NCBI RefSeq assembly: GCF_000576635.1
Contig: NZ_AVFL01000008.1
Coordinates: 62,001-126,000, forward strand
Origin: Skermanella stibiiresistens SB22
Lineage (GTDB): Bacteria > Pseudomonadota > Alphaproteobacteria > Azospirillales > Azospirillaceae
Direction: 5' to 3'
Length of the DNA: 64,000 nt
The notes under the pieces are model-generated. The model had not been told where the DNA came from. It did not search any database and saw only the letters and a program-made list of their open reading frames with translations. The translations under genes and the position numbers were made by a program. This document shows, piece after piece, positions 18,477-26,633 of the stretch (positions within the stretch are counted from its first letter, which is position 1; every line of letters begins with the position of its first letter).

Positions 18477-20280
18477 CGGCGACGCCCCCAAAGCGCCCGA
18501 GACGCCGGACTCGAGGATGACCGGCCTGACATCACCCGAGAAAATGCTGCGCGGCCTTGGCGTGTCTTCCGGCATCGCGATCGGGCCAGCCTATGTCGTC
18601 GACAGTGGCACGCTCCAGGTTCCCGAATTCCAGATCGCCCCCGAGGACGTCGAGGCGGAGCGGACGAGGTTCGTCGAGGCCACGGGCAAGGCGTGCCGGC
18701 AGATCCGGAAGTTGAAGGAGAAGGCCTCGATCCTACCCGAGTCGGCGGCGGAGGATGTCGGTTTCCTACTGGACGCCCATCTCGCCATGCTGTCCAACTC
18801 GCGGCTGACACGCGGCGTCGAGCGCCGGATCGCCGAGGACAGGATCAACGCCGAGGGCGCCGTCCAAGCCGAGATCGCGGCGCTGGCGCACAGCTTCTCG
18901 GAGATGAAGGATACCTATATCGCAGCGCGCATCGCCGATGTCCGCGAGGTCGGATCACGTCTGATCCGGGTGCTGATGCAGCGGAAGTTCCAGGCGTTCT
19001 CCCAGGTGCCGGAAGGCAGCATCGTGATCGCCGAGGAACTGACGCCCGCCGACACGGCTTTGCTGGACCCGCGCCGCATCGGCGGGTTCGCGACCGTGCT
19101 GGGCGGCGCGGAGGGCCATACCGCCATCATGGCGCGTTCGCTCAGCCTTCCGGCGGTGCTGGGTGTCGCGGGCTTGTCGCATGGCGTGCGGACCGGCGAT
19201 CCGGTCGTGGTCGACGGCATCGCGGGCCGGGTCTTCATCAATCCCAGCGTCGCGACCCTCAACGGCTTCATGTCGCGTCAAAAGGATCTCGCGCGCGAGC
19301 GGGAAGCGCTGAAGCGATTGCGCGACTTGCCGGCGGTGACCCGCGACGGAACCTCGATCGTGCTGAACGCGAACATCGAGATGCCACGCGACGTGGAGGG
19401 CGCCATGGGGGCCGGCGCCGCCGGCGTCGGTCTCCTGCGCACCGAGTTCCTTTATATGAACCGCGAGGACCTGCCCGACGAGGAGGAGCAGTACGAGAGC
19501 ATCAAGGGCATCGTTGAGGGCATGCAGGGCCGCACGGTCACTGTCAGGACCCTGGACATCGGCGGCGAGAAGCTGGCGACATCCCTGCGCGGCCATTTCG
19601 CCGATTGCGCCAACCCCGCCCTGGGGCTTCGGGCGATCCGGTTGTCACTGCGCGAGCCCAAGCTGCTGGAAACCCAGTTGGCGGCGATGCTGCGGGCGGG
19701 AGCCCACGGGCCGATCCGTATCCTGCTGCCGATGATCTGCGCGGTCTCGGAAGTCCGCAAGGTTCGCGAGATCCTGATCCGGGTCGCCAACCGGCTGAAG
19801 CGCCGGGGTGTCAGGATCGCCGATCCCCTGCCGCCGCTGGGGGCCATGATAGAGATCCCCGGCGCCGCGCTGTCCGCCGACGCCTTGGCGACGGCTTGCG
19901 ATTTCTTCGCGATCGGGACGAATGACCTGACGCAGTACACGCTGGCGATCGACCGGGGCGACGAGCAGGTGGCCCATCTGTATGATCCGCTGCACCCGGC
20001 GGTGCTGCGCCTGATCCAGTTCTCGACCGAGGCGGCGCTGCGGGCGCGCATCCCCGTCAGCGTCTGCGGCGAGATCGCCGGCGATCCACGTTACGCCGCG
20101 CTGCTGCTGGGTTTTGGCATCCGGGAACTGTCGATGTCGCCGGGGTCGCTGCTGGCGGTCAAACGCCGGATCAGGGGCTTGGATCTGGTCGAGGCGACCC
20201 GCAGGGCGCGCGTCATCATGGAACAGAGCGACGGCGGCCGAATCGCGATCCTGCTGGACGACTTCAACGCGCTGGCGTGA
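18466..20280 (+). CDS. ptsI: Phosphoenolpyruvate-protein phosphotransferase (enzyme I)
   Basis: Enzyme I autophosphorylates from PEP and passes phosphate to HPr. The 604-residue protein has the N-terminal HPr-binding/phospho-His part with GGAEGHTAIMARSLSLPAVL (active His) and a PEP-utilising barrel with GVGLLRTEFLYM, FFAIGTNDLTQYTLAIDR and SVCGEIAGDP. There is no GAF domain, so it is not a PtsP-type EI-Ntr. About 28 extra residues precede the usual start. With hprK, rapZ, EIIA and HPr it makes a permease-less regulatory phosphorelay. This type is linked in alphaproteobacteria to carbon, nitrogen and polymer storage control. Confidence 0.96.
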   Translation: MKTDGDAPKAPETPDSRMTGLTSPEKMLRGLGVSSGIAIGPAYVVDSGTLQVPEFQIAPEDVEAERTRFVEATGKACRQIRKLKEKASILPESAAEDVGFLLDAHLAMLSNSRLTRGVERRIAEDRINAEGAVQAEIAALAHSFSEMKDTYIAARIADVREVGSRLIRVLMQRKFQAFSQVPEGSIVIAEELTPADTALLDPRRIGGFATVLGGAEGHTAIMARSLSLPAVLGVAGLSHGVRTGDPVVVDGIAGRVFINPSVATLNGFMSRQKDLAREREALKRLRDLPAVTRDGTSIVLNANIEMPRDVEGAMGAGAAGVGLLRTEFLYMNREDLPDEEEQYESIKGIVEGMQGRTVTVRTLDIGGEKLATSLRGHFADCANPALGLRAIRLSLREPKLLETQLAAMLRAGAHGPIRILLPMICAVSEVRKVREILIRVANRLKRRGVRIADPLPPLGAMIEIPGAALSADALATACDFFAIGTNDLTQYTLAIDRGDEQVAHLYDPLHPAVLRLIQFSTEAALRARIPVSVCGEIAGDPRYAALLLGFGIRELSMSPGSLLAVKRRIRGLDLVEATRRARVIMEQSDGGRIAILLDDFNALA

Positions 20281-20309
20281 CGCCGGCGCGGATCCCGGCT
20301 GCGCCGATC

Positions 20310-20579
20310 TCAGCCGCGTTCCAACGCCTGTTCCGGCTCACCGATTCTTCTGGTCACCTGGCACAACGCCATCCCGAGCACGATGGCGCAACCCGCCGCC
20401 AAACCCATCCCGGTCGCCTCCACACGGTTGGAGAGCTGTAGCCCCACCATGCCGAGGAAGACGAGATCCGCGGCCAATGCCACACCGAGCAGCAACTGCA
20501 AGGCCGCTCCCACGGTGGTGCCGGCGCGGACCGGCCGTCCCGGTGTCCTGTTCTGATCCGTCATCACATGCGATCCCAT
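20310..20579 (-). CDS. Small two-helix membrane protein of unknown function
   Basis: The 89-residue product has two hydrophobic stretches (ALQLLLGVALAADLVFLGMV and GMGLAAGCAIVLGMALC) separated by a short polar loop, so both ends should face the same side. The ATG at 20579 is preceded by GGAGG at a usable distance; an ATG also lies at 20564. It converges on ptsI with a 29-nt gap. I do not recognise a family. Confidence 0.6.
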   Translation of the reverse strand: MGSHVMTDQNRTPGRPVRAGTTVGAALQLLLGVALAADLVFLGMVGLQLSNRVEATGMGLAAGCAIVLGMALCQVTRRIGEPEQALERG

Positions 20580-20766
20580 CGAATTCGCCAGCCTCCACTT
20601 GCCTCGACCGCGAAAGCTAAGCCATTTGTGATATTACTTTCCCATAAGAATCCATGGAAAATTTGTGATTCATTATTTCCGATCCGTCATTATCCCCCGC
20701 GTGGCATCGATTCGCCCCCTCAGTGACAGACCGTCGCAATATTCTTTCGATTAGGGCCGCCATGCT

Positions 20767-20796
20767 TTGTTGCACACATAAAGATATCTTTATGCT
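20767..20796 (+). promoter_or_regulatory. ahcY promoter with overlapping 18-bp palindromic operator
   Basis: CATAAAGATATCTTTATG at 20777-20794 is a perfect 18-bp palindrome. It covers the spacer and the first bases of a -10 element in a plausible promoter: TTGTTG at 20767, 18-nt spacer, TATGCT at 20791. A repressor bound here would block polymerase. The position upstream of S-adenosylhomocysteinase suggests an ArsR-family SAM/SAH-sensing regulator such as SahR, but the regulator identity is inference. The rest of the 313-nt gap (20580-20892) holds an AT-rich stretch and a leader of about 90 nt with no riboswitch that I recognise. Confidence 0.6.
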
Positions 20797-20892
20797 TGCT
20801 AGGAATGGCCACTCTTGATAAACCCTCCGCAGTCGCTCGTATCGGGTTCGCACCCAGAGCTATCGTCAAAAGTTTGTTCAGGAGTTTTCCAG

Positions 20893-22197
20893 ATGGCCGT
20901 CTCCAGTGGCTTCACCGACTACAAGGTCAAGGACATCGAGCTTGCCGGCTGGGGCCGCAAGGAAATCGCGATCGCCGAGACCGAGATGCCCGGCCTGATG
21001 GCTCTGCGCGAGGAATTCGGCGCGTCCAAGCCGCTGGCTGGCGCCCGCATCGTCGGCTGCCTGCACATGACGATCCAGACCGCCGTGCTGATCGAGACGC
21101 TGACCCATCTGGGCGCCACCGTCCGCTGGTCCTCGTGCAACATCTTCTCGACCCAGGATCAGGCGGCCGCCGCCGTCGCCGCCGCCGGCACCCCGGTCTT
21201 CGCCTGGAAGGGCGAGACGGAGGAGGAGTTCTGGTGGTGCATCGAGCAGAGCCTGCGCGGCCCCGATGGCTGGACGCCGAACATGATCCTGGATGATGGC
21301 GGCGACGTCACCCAGATCATGCACGAGAAGTATCCGGAGATGCTGAACGACGTCCGCGGCCTGTCGGAGGAGACCACCACCGGTGTCCACCGCCTGTACG
21401 AGATGGTCAAGGCCGGCACCCTCAAGGTCCCCGCGATCAACGTCAACGACAGCGTCACCAAGTCCAAGTTCGACAACCTGTATGGCTGCCGCGAGAGCCT
21501 GGTCGATGGCATCAAGCGCGCCACCGACGTGATGATGGCTGGCAAGGTCGCCGTGGTCGCCGGTTATGGCGATGTCGGCAAGGGCTCGGCCGCGTCGCTG
21601 CGCAGCCAAGGCGCCCGCGTCCTGGTCACCGAGATCGATCCGATCAACGCGCTCCAGGCGGCGATGGAAGGCTATCAGGTCACGACCATGGACGACGCCG
21701 CCAGCGTCGGCGACATCTTCGTGACGGCGACCGGCAACGTCGACGTGATCACCCAGGATCACATGCGCCAGATGAAGGACCGGGCGATCGTCTGCAACAT
21801 CGGTCACTTCGACAGCGAGATCCAGATCGACAGCCTGCGCAACTACGCGTGGGAAGAGGTCAAGCCGCAGGTCGACGAGGTCGTGTTCCCCGATGGCAAG
21901 CGCCTGATCGTCCTGGCCAAGGGCCGGCTGGTCAATCTCGGCTGCGCCACCGGTCACCCCAGCTTCGTGATGTCCGCCAGCTTCACCAACCAGGTGCTGG
22001 CCCAGATCGAACTGTGGCAGAACCACGCCAACTACGAGCGCAAGGTCTACGTCCTGCCGAAGCACCTGGACGAGAAGGTCGCCCGCCTCCACCTCGGCAA
22101 GATCGGCGCCAAGCTGACCGAATTGACCGAGAAGCAGGCCGCCTACATCAGCGTCCCGACCGCCGGCCCGTACAAGCCGGATCATTACCGCTACTAA
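20893..22197 (+). CDS. ahcY: Adenosylhomocysteinase
   Basis: AhcY hydrolyses S-adenosylhomocysteine to homocysteine and adenosine, clearing the product inhibitor of methyltransferases. The 434 residues carry substrate-site motifs ([23 protein letters not shown]), the NAD-binding signature [17 protein letters not shown], and the C-terminal dimer tail [13 protein letters not shown]. The ATG at 20893 follows an AGGAG ribosome site. The open frame to 20815 crosses the leader and is not translated. Transcription ends at the strong terminator at 22318-22352. Confidence 0.98.
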   Translation: MAVSSGFTDYKVKDIELAGWGRKEIAIAETEMPGLMALREEFGASKPLAGARIVGCLHMTIQTAVLIETLTHLGATVRWSSCNIFSTQDQAAAAVAAAGTPVFAWKGETEEEFWWCIEQSLRGPDGWTPNMILDDGGDVTQIMHEKYPEMLNDVRGLSEETTTGVHRLYEMVKAGTLKVPAINVNDSVTKSKFDNLYGCRESLVDGIKRATDVMMAGKVAVVAGYGDVGKGSAASLRSQGARVLVTEIDPINALQAAMEGYQVTTMDDAASVGDIFVTATGNVDVITQDHMRQMKDRAIVCNIGHFDSEIQIDSLRNYAWEEVKPQVDEVVFPDGKRLIVLAKGRLVNLGCATGHPSFVMSASFTNQVLAQIELWQNHANYERKVYVLPKHLDEKVARLHLGKIGAKLTELTEKQAAYISVPTAGPYKPDHYRY

Positions 22198-22213
22198 GAC
22201 TTGCATCCGGCTT

Positions 22214-22280
22214 GTCGGCTATAGCGCAGCGGCAGCCGACATGCAGGAGTGGTGTCGGCTGTCGCTGCGCTATAGCCGAC
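22214..22280. repeat. Long palindrome, copy 2 of the two-copy repeat family
   Basis: Arms 22214-22240 and 22254-22280 (27 nt) pair with a single G-U mismatch around a 13-nt loop. The right half, with its flanking CTACG, aligns with the right half of the 13.3-kb palindrome at 27 of 33 positions. The changes occur in both complementary arms, so pairing is kept. It lies in the 3' region of ahcY before the terminator. Confidence 0.8.
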
Positions 22281-22317
22281 CTACGATACACAACAACTCG
22301 TAGCAGTATTAGACTGG

Positions 22318-22352
22318 CGGCCCGGGGAGTCTTCCCCGGGCCGTTTCGTTTT
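22318..22352 (+). terminator. Rho-independent terminator of ahcY
   Basis: An 11-bp perfect stem (CGGCCCGGGGA with TCCCCGGGCCG) and 4-nt loop is followed by TTTCGTTTT. It touches the stop codon of the convergent CAP-domain gene. Confidence 0.88.
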
Positions 22353-23452
22353 CAGGCGCCGAAACCGTCGTCCGGATTGTGCCCGTGCGGCACGCCGAGC
22401 AGTTCGACATAGTTGGCGAACTCGTCGGCGAATTTTTCCAGGTCCTGAGCGCGCAGGAACTCGGCGCCCTGCTGGAGCACGGGAAGCCATGCCTCCGGCA
22501 CGGGTTGGCCGCCTCCGACGTGGTCGATCAGGGTGTTGACATCCAGGTCCCTGGCTTCGGTCTGGAGGAAGTTCCAAATCGACGAGAGCGTGGCATCGTC
22601 CATGGGAGAATCGGCCGTTCCGGAAGCCCCGGCCACCTGCCCGTCCGAGCCAAGGCCGGTCCCGGGGTCGATCAGGTCCAGCTTCACGTTCTCGGTCCCG
22701 ACCGTCGCGGTCTGGACGATGGGCGAGGCCAAGCCGCCGCCTGAGAACGTCACGACGTAATTGCCCGGCTGGGCCGGGATGTCGTAGCCGCCGGCCGTCG
22801 CCGTGACATCGGTCAGGACGACGGGTTCGGGAGAGCCCTGGAGGACGGCGGTCACGGTGATCCCCGCCCTGCCCTCGCCCGGCGTGTAGAAATCGTCGGC
22901 GTCCAGGTCGTCATAGGCGACGCCGGTCAGGAACACGCCGGTGCCGGTTTTGCCGAAGTTCTCGTCCACCATCACGGCGTTGTAGTTCATGAATTCGCCG
23001 GATGGCGTGGCGGTGCCGATCTCGCGGAAGTCGTCCTGGAGGATGTTGACGCGGTGGCTGGCGCTGAGGAACAGCGCGTCGTGCTGCGCGGAGACCGAGG
23101 CGGTGGTGTCCTCCGCCGGACCGATGGTGCCGCGCCAGGAGATGTTCTCGCCCCACCGCCAGTCGCCGGTGAACTCGTAGCCGGCCTCGGCCATCCGGAT
23201 GCCGGGGTCGCTGCCATCGACGCCCGAGTGCGAGAACTCGTCCGTTTCCAGCATCCACTGGGCATGGCCCAGCGCCGAGTCACCCAGGGTGGCGTTGAAC
23301 GCGAGCGGCTGTTTTGGCGCCAAGCTGATCTGGCCCTCGGCCAGACCCTGGTTGACGTCGATGCCCAGGCGCGCCGCCTCGGCGGCGGGGTCCAGACGCG
23401 CGCGATTGACCAGTTCGATCAAATACTGATCGAGTGCCGTGGGCTCGGTCAT
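22352..23452 (-). CDS. CAP-domain (SCP/PR1) protein with Cna-B/SdrD-like domain
   Basis: The 366-residue protein begins with a CAP domain (residues about 5-165): YLIELVNRARLDPAAEA, SHSGVDGSDPGIRMAEAGY, GENISWRG and SHRVNILQDDFREIG. A beta-sandwich follows (about 170-260) with the pattern GVAYDDLDADDFYTPGEG, like SdrD/Cna B domains. The C-terminal 100 residues are unassigned. There is no N-terminal signal peptide, yet the composition (Asp/Gly-rich, low Lys) is that of an extracellular protein, so type I secretion by a C-terminal signal is plausible. The start ATG at 23452 has an AGAGG ribosome site. No secretion genes are adjacent. Confidence 0.88.
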   Translation of the reverse strand: MTEPTALDQYLIELVNRARLDPAAEAARLGIDVNQGLAEGQISLAPKQPLAFNATLGDSALGHAQWMLETDEFSHSGVDGSDPGIRMAEAGYEFTGDWRWGENISWRGTIGPAEDTTASVSAQHDALFLSASHRVNILQDDFREIGTATPSGEFMNYNAVMVDENFGKTGTGVFLTGVAYDDLDADDFYTPGEGRAGITVTAVLQGSPEPVVLTDVTATAGGYDIPAQPGNYVVTFSGGGLASPIVQTATVGTENVKLDLIDPGTGLGSDGQVAGASGTADSPMDDATLSSIWNFLQTEARDLDVNTLIDHVGGGQPVPEAWLPVLQQGAEFLRAQDLEKFADEFANYVELLGVPHGHNPDDGFGA

Positions 23453-23535
23453 GCGTCACCTCTAAATTACCGACTTCGAAATTAAGGATTCCGAGTCGAG
23501 GATTAGGGTGCCGGGCGGCGCATGTACCGTTACAA

Positions 23536-24507
23536 TTATGGGCCGATTTGCGGACCAGAACCGTCCGCTTCATGCTTGCCGGGGATTTGCCGATCAAGGA
23601 ACGCCAGCAGTGCCTCCCGGAACGGGGCGATGCTTTTGTAGCGCGCGGTGTCGTCGGGCAGGGCGCGGATCGCGGCGGCCAGCCGGGCCGGTTCGCCGGG
23701 GCGATCGGCCAGGCCGTCGACCGTCCGCTGATACGTCCGGATCGTGAAGAGCACGGCGCCGGTGCGCGACAAGCGGCGCAGCGTCTGGCGCTCGACCCGC
23801 AGGAGGATGCGCGAGCCGGCATTTTCGGGGGTGACGCTGGGATCGATGTCGCGTCGGCCATGGCCGGTCGGCTGGAACAGTGTCGGGTCGCTGGTCAAGG
23901 ACCAGTTCATCCGCCATACCGGCCGGTCCGGCGTCATCAGGCCGAGGAAGCGGTCGACCGGCTTGCCCAGGCGCTCGGCATAGGAGGGCACCGGGCCGTG
24001 GATGCCGATCATGGGCAGGCCGAGCTTGTCGGCCAAGCGCCAGCGGTTGGGAAAGCACAGCACGCCCGCCGTCAGCCTCAGCTCGCCGTCGATGTCTTGC
24101 AGGACGCACAGATCCTCCTGGACCATGCGCCCGGCGATGTCGAGCGGGTCGGTGACGTTGGCGGAAACAGGCCAGCGGTGGCCGGTCAGATGGTTGACCA
24201 GCTTGGAGCCCACTCGTTCGAAGATGCCGGGGAACCGCTCCGGCAGGAAACCGGCCAGCTGCTCCAGGACCTCGCGGCAGGCGTCCAGCGCCTCCGGGGT
24301 CATCGCCAGCACCTCGTCGCGGCGGGTGTCCAGCAGGTGGTTCCGCAGGGCGATCTCGGCGGCGTGGTGCTGGTCGATCTCGATCCAGTCCGCCGGCTTG
24401 AGGGCCATCAGGCCCATCGCCATCCGGAACGGACCCTCGGCATAGGGGAGATAGTCCGGGGGGAGATAATCGGGACCGGCGAGTTCCGGGACGGCTGGGG
24501 CGGTCAT
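23536..24507 (-). CDS. DUF3445 haem-dependent oxidative N-demethylase-like protein
   Basis: The 323-residue protein matches the DUF3445 family, which includes the haem-dependent oxidative N-demethylase alpha subunit acting on small methylated amines. Conserved stretches are MALKPADWIEIDQHHAAEI, the run PNRWRLADKLGLPMIGIHGP, YAERLGKPVDRFL, RMNWSLTSDPTLFQ and the run LRVERQTLRRLSRTGAVLFT followed by IRTYQRTV. It is soluble. The start ATG at 24507 overlaps the yciB stop (ATGA), so the two are coupled. No partner reductase gene is nearby. The physiological substrate is unknown. Confidence 0.88.
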   Translation of the reverse strand: MTAPAVPELAGPDYLPPDYLPYAEGPFRMAMGLMALKPADWIEIDQHHAAEIALRNHLLDTRRDEVLAMTPEALDACREVLEQLAGFLPERFPGIFERVGSKLVNHLTGHRWPVSANVTDPLDIAGRMVQEDLCVLQDIDGELRLTAGVLCFPNRWRLADKLGLPMIGIHGPVPSYAERLGKPVDRFLGLMTPDRPVWRMNWSLTSDPTLFQPTGHGRRDIDPSVTPENAGSRILLRVERQTLRRLSRTGAVLFTIRTYQRTVDGLADRPGEPARLAAAIRALPDDTARYKSIAPFREALLAFLDRQIPGKHEADGSGPQIGP

Positions 24508-25061
24508 TCGGCGCGCGCGGGCTCCTCGGGGGTCTGGTGCTTCATGATCACCGGCATCTGGAGGGCGCTGAACACGAGGGTCAGCGGCAGAATGCCGAAC
24601 ACCTTGAAGTTGACCCAGGCGTCGGTGGTCATGGTCCGCCAGACCACCTCGTTGAGCACGGCCAGTACGACGAAGAAGCAGGCCCAGCGGAGGGTCAGGA
24701 TGCGCCAACCCTCGTCGCTCAGGCTCAACACCGTGCCGAGCAGCGGTTTCATCACGTTGCGGCGCAACGCCAGGCTGGTGAACAGCACCGTGGCGAACAG
24801 CAGGTTGACCACCGTCGGCTTGAGCTTGATGAACAGGTCGTCCTCGAGCCAGATGGTCAATCCGCCGAACAGCAGCACGAAGAAGCAGCCGACCAGGGGC
24901 ATGATCGGCAGCTTGCGTTCCAGGTGCCAGGACAGCAGGACGGCCACGGCGGTCGCGGCCATGAAGACGCCGGTGCCGGTGATGATGCCGGCTTTGGCGT
25001 TGGTCACGAAGAAGGCCGCGAGCGGCCCCGCTTCGATCAGGAGGCGGGTCAATTGGTTCAC
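24504..25061 (-). CDS. yciB: Inner membrane protein YciB (septation protein A family)
   Basis: YciB/IspZ is a small inner-membrane protein linked to cell envelope synthesis and division. The 185 residues form about five membrane helices. GPLAAFFVTNAKAGIITGTG, the IWLEDDLFIKLKPTVVNLLF run and NEVVWRTMTTDAWVNFKVFG are family hallmarks. It is the first gene of a two-gene unit with the DUF3445 gene. Confidence 0.95.
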   Translation of the reverse strand: MNQLTRLLIEAGPLAAFFVTNAKAGIITGTGVFMAATAVAVLLSWHLERKLPIMPLVGCFFVLLFGGLTIWLEDDLFIKLKPTVVNLLFATVLFTSLALRRNVMKPLLGTVLSLSDEGWRILTLRWACFFVVLAVLNEVVWRTMTTDAWVNFKVFGILPLTLVFSALQMPVIMKHQTPEEPARAE

Positions 25062-25126
25062 GCGATAGACATAGCGGCGGCGCGCCGGCTCATAAAGCGA
25101 AATCGGCGCGCCGTGCTGGAGCCTAC

Positions 25127-25690
25127 TTAGTTGGGGCGCGGCTCGCCACGCGGGCCGTCGCCGCCGGGGCCCCTGCCCGGACCATGATCGGGACCATGGC
25201 CATGACGCATGCCGTGTCCGAACTCACCGAAGCCGCCGGGGCCATGACGCATCATGCGCTCCGACATCTCGTCGGCGGTCTTCTTCTGATCGTCGGACAG
25301 GGTGGCGTAGAGCTGATCAAGCGCGGGGCGGATCTGGCGGACCTGCTCCAGGCCGGTCGTCATCATGTCCTCCATGCGGGCGGCCCGCTCGGGCAGCGTC
25401 GCCGGGCGTTTGAAGCTGGCGGGATCGGCGCAGCGCTTGGCCATGACACCATCGGTGTTCCTGACGGCGGTGGCGAAACTGTCCCACGCCGGACGCTGCG
25501 CGTCGGTGATCTTCAGGCGGGTTTCCGCGAAGGCCAGCATGCCGGCGACGCGCGCCTCGTGGTTCTCGCACATCCGTTCGAACCGCGGACCGGGACCGCC
25601 GGGCCCACCGGGGCCGCCCTGGGCGAAGACCGGAACCGCGGCGGCGAGCAGGGTGCCGAACGCGAGGGTCGCCAAAACGGTACGCTTCAT
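25127..25690 (-). CDS. Spy/CpxP-like periplasmic LTXXQ protein
   Basis: The 187-residue protein has a clear signal peptide (MKRTVLATLAFGTLLAAAVP, cleavage probably after VFA). The mature part is helical with two LTxxQ-type motifs (LKITDAQRPAW and LYATLSDDQKKTADE), the mark of the Spy/CpxP family of envelope chaperones and metal/stress sensors. It has a Gly/Pro-rich N-terminal linker and a Gly/His/Arg/Pro-rich tail from about residue 148, which could bind metal. It is divergent from an OmpR-type regulator/kinase pair, as cpxP is from cpxRA, and the intergenic region carries paired GTAAC motifs. Confidence 0.9.
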   Translation of the reverse strand: MKRTVLATLAFGTLLAAAVPVFAQGGPGGPGGPGPRFERMCENHEARVAGMLAFAETRLKITDAQRPAWDSFATAVRNTDGVMAKRCADPASFKRPATLPERAARMEDMMTTGLEQVRQIRPALDQLYATLSDDQKKTADEMSERMMRHGPGGFGEFGHGMRHGHGPDHGPGRGPGGDGPRGEPRPN

Positions 25691-25789
25691 TTCTAGTCTC
25701 CATTTGATGCGGCGAAGCGGTGTGCCGCTCCGATGAGGTGAAGATAGGAGCGCCGCTTTGCCGCTTGATGTCCGCCAACCGCCCTTTTG

Positions 25790-25833
25790 GTAACGTAGTG
25801 TAACCAGCGCGCTGGCTGTAACGATCCGTTACA
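25790..25833. promoter_or_regulatory. Candidate response-regulator boxes (CpxR-like GTAAC repeats)
   Basis: GTAAC-N5-GTAAC (direct, 25790-25804) is followed by the palindrome CCAGCGCGCTGG (25804-25815) and by TGTAACGATCCGTTACA (25817-25833, inverted GTAAC-N5-GTTAC). The 5-nt spacing equals that of the CpxR box GTAAA-N5-GTAAA. The sites lie between the divergent Spy-like and response-regulator genes, suited to autoregulation. Confidence 0.55.
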
Positions 25834-25867
25834 ACTATTCCCTTAACCGATCGACGCGGGTTGGACG

Positions 25868-26632
25868 ATGATGCCGGCCATGGACAAACAGCCCCACCTT
25901 CTCGTGGTCGACGACGACCGGGAAATCCGCACCCTGATCTCCCAGTTCCTGACCAAGCATGGCTATCGCGTGTCGAGCGCCAAGGACGGGTTGGAGATGA
26001 TGAAGGTGCTGGAGACCTCCCGCATCGACCTGATCGTGCTCGACCTGATGATGCCCGGCGAGGATGGCTTGGCGCTGTGCCGCCGGCTGCGCGCGCAACC
26101 CGCTCCGCTGGGCGGCATCCCGATCATCATGCTGACGGCGATGGGCGAGGAGACCGATCGGATCGTCGGCTTGGAGATGGGGGCCGACGACTATCTGGCG
26201 AAACCCTTCAACCCGCGCGAGTTGCTGGCGCGCGCCAAGGCGGTGCTGCGCCGCTCCACCGGGTTGCCCGTGGGTGGTTCGTCGACTGGCGGCGGGCAGG
26301 CCGAGCCGGCCAATCGCGGTCTGACCTTCGAGGGCTGGCGGCTGGACGTCGCCAAGCGCGAGCTGTGGTCGCCCGATAATGTGCTGGTCCAACTGAGCGC
26401 CGGCGAATTCGACCTGCTGGTCGCCTTCGCCGAACATCCCCAGCGGGTGCTGAACCGGGACCAGCTGCTCGATCTGGCGCGGGGCCGCACGGCGATGCCG
26501 TTCGACCGCAGCGTCGATGTCCAGGTCAGCCGGCTGCGGCGCAAGATCGAGCCCGACGCCAAGGAGCCGACGCTGATCAAGACCGTTCGCAGCGGCGGCT
26601 ATATCTTCACCCCGTCCGTGACCCGGGGCTGA
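25868..26632 (+). CDS. OmpR/PhoB-family response regulator
   Basis: The 254-residue protein has a receiver domain (about 8-125) with acidic pocket DDD, phosphoacceptor Asp in DLIVLDLMMPGEDG, and switch/Lys motifs MLTAMGEE and DYLAKPFNPRELLARAK. A winged-helix DNA-binding domain follows (about 150-250) with FDRSVDVQVSRLRRKIEPD and IKTVRSGGYIF. A Ser/Gly-rich linker joins them. The cognate kinase starts 1 nt after the stop. Two starts are possible (25868 and 25880). The likely targets are the operon itself and the divergent Spy-like gene. Confidence 0.96.
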   Translation: MMPAMDKQPHLLVVDDDREIRTLISQFLTKHGYRVSSAKDGLEMMKVLETSRIDLIVLDLMMPGEDGLALCRRLRAQPAPLGGIPIIMLTAMGEETDRIVGLEMGADDYLAKPFNPRELLARAKAVLRRSTGLPVGGSSTGGGQAEPANRGLTFEGWRLDVAKRELWSPDNVLVQLSAGEFDLLVAFAEHPQRVLNRDQLLDLARGRTAMPFDRSVDVQVSRLRRKIEPDAKEPTLIKTVRSGGYIFTPSVTRG

Positions 26633-26633
26633 G

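Noticed and set aside
20797..20892. SAH or SAM riboswitch in the ahcY leader
   Set aside because: The short leader lacks the conserved segments of SAH and SAM riboswitches; the palindrome upstream fits a protein operator better.
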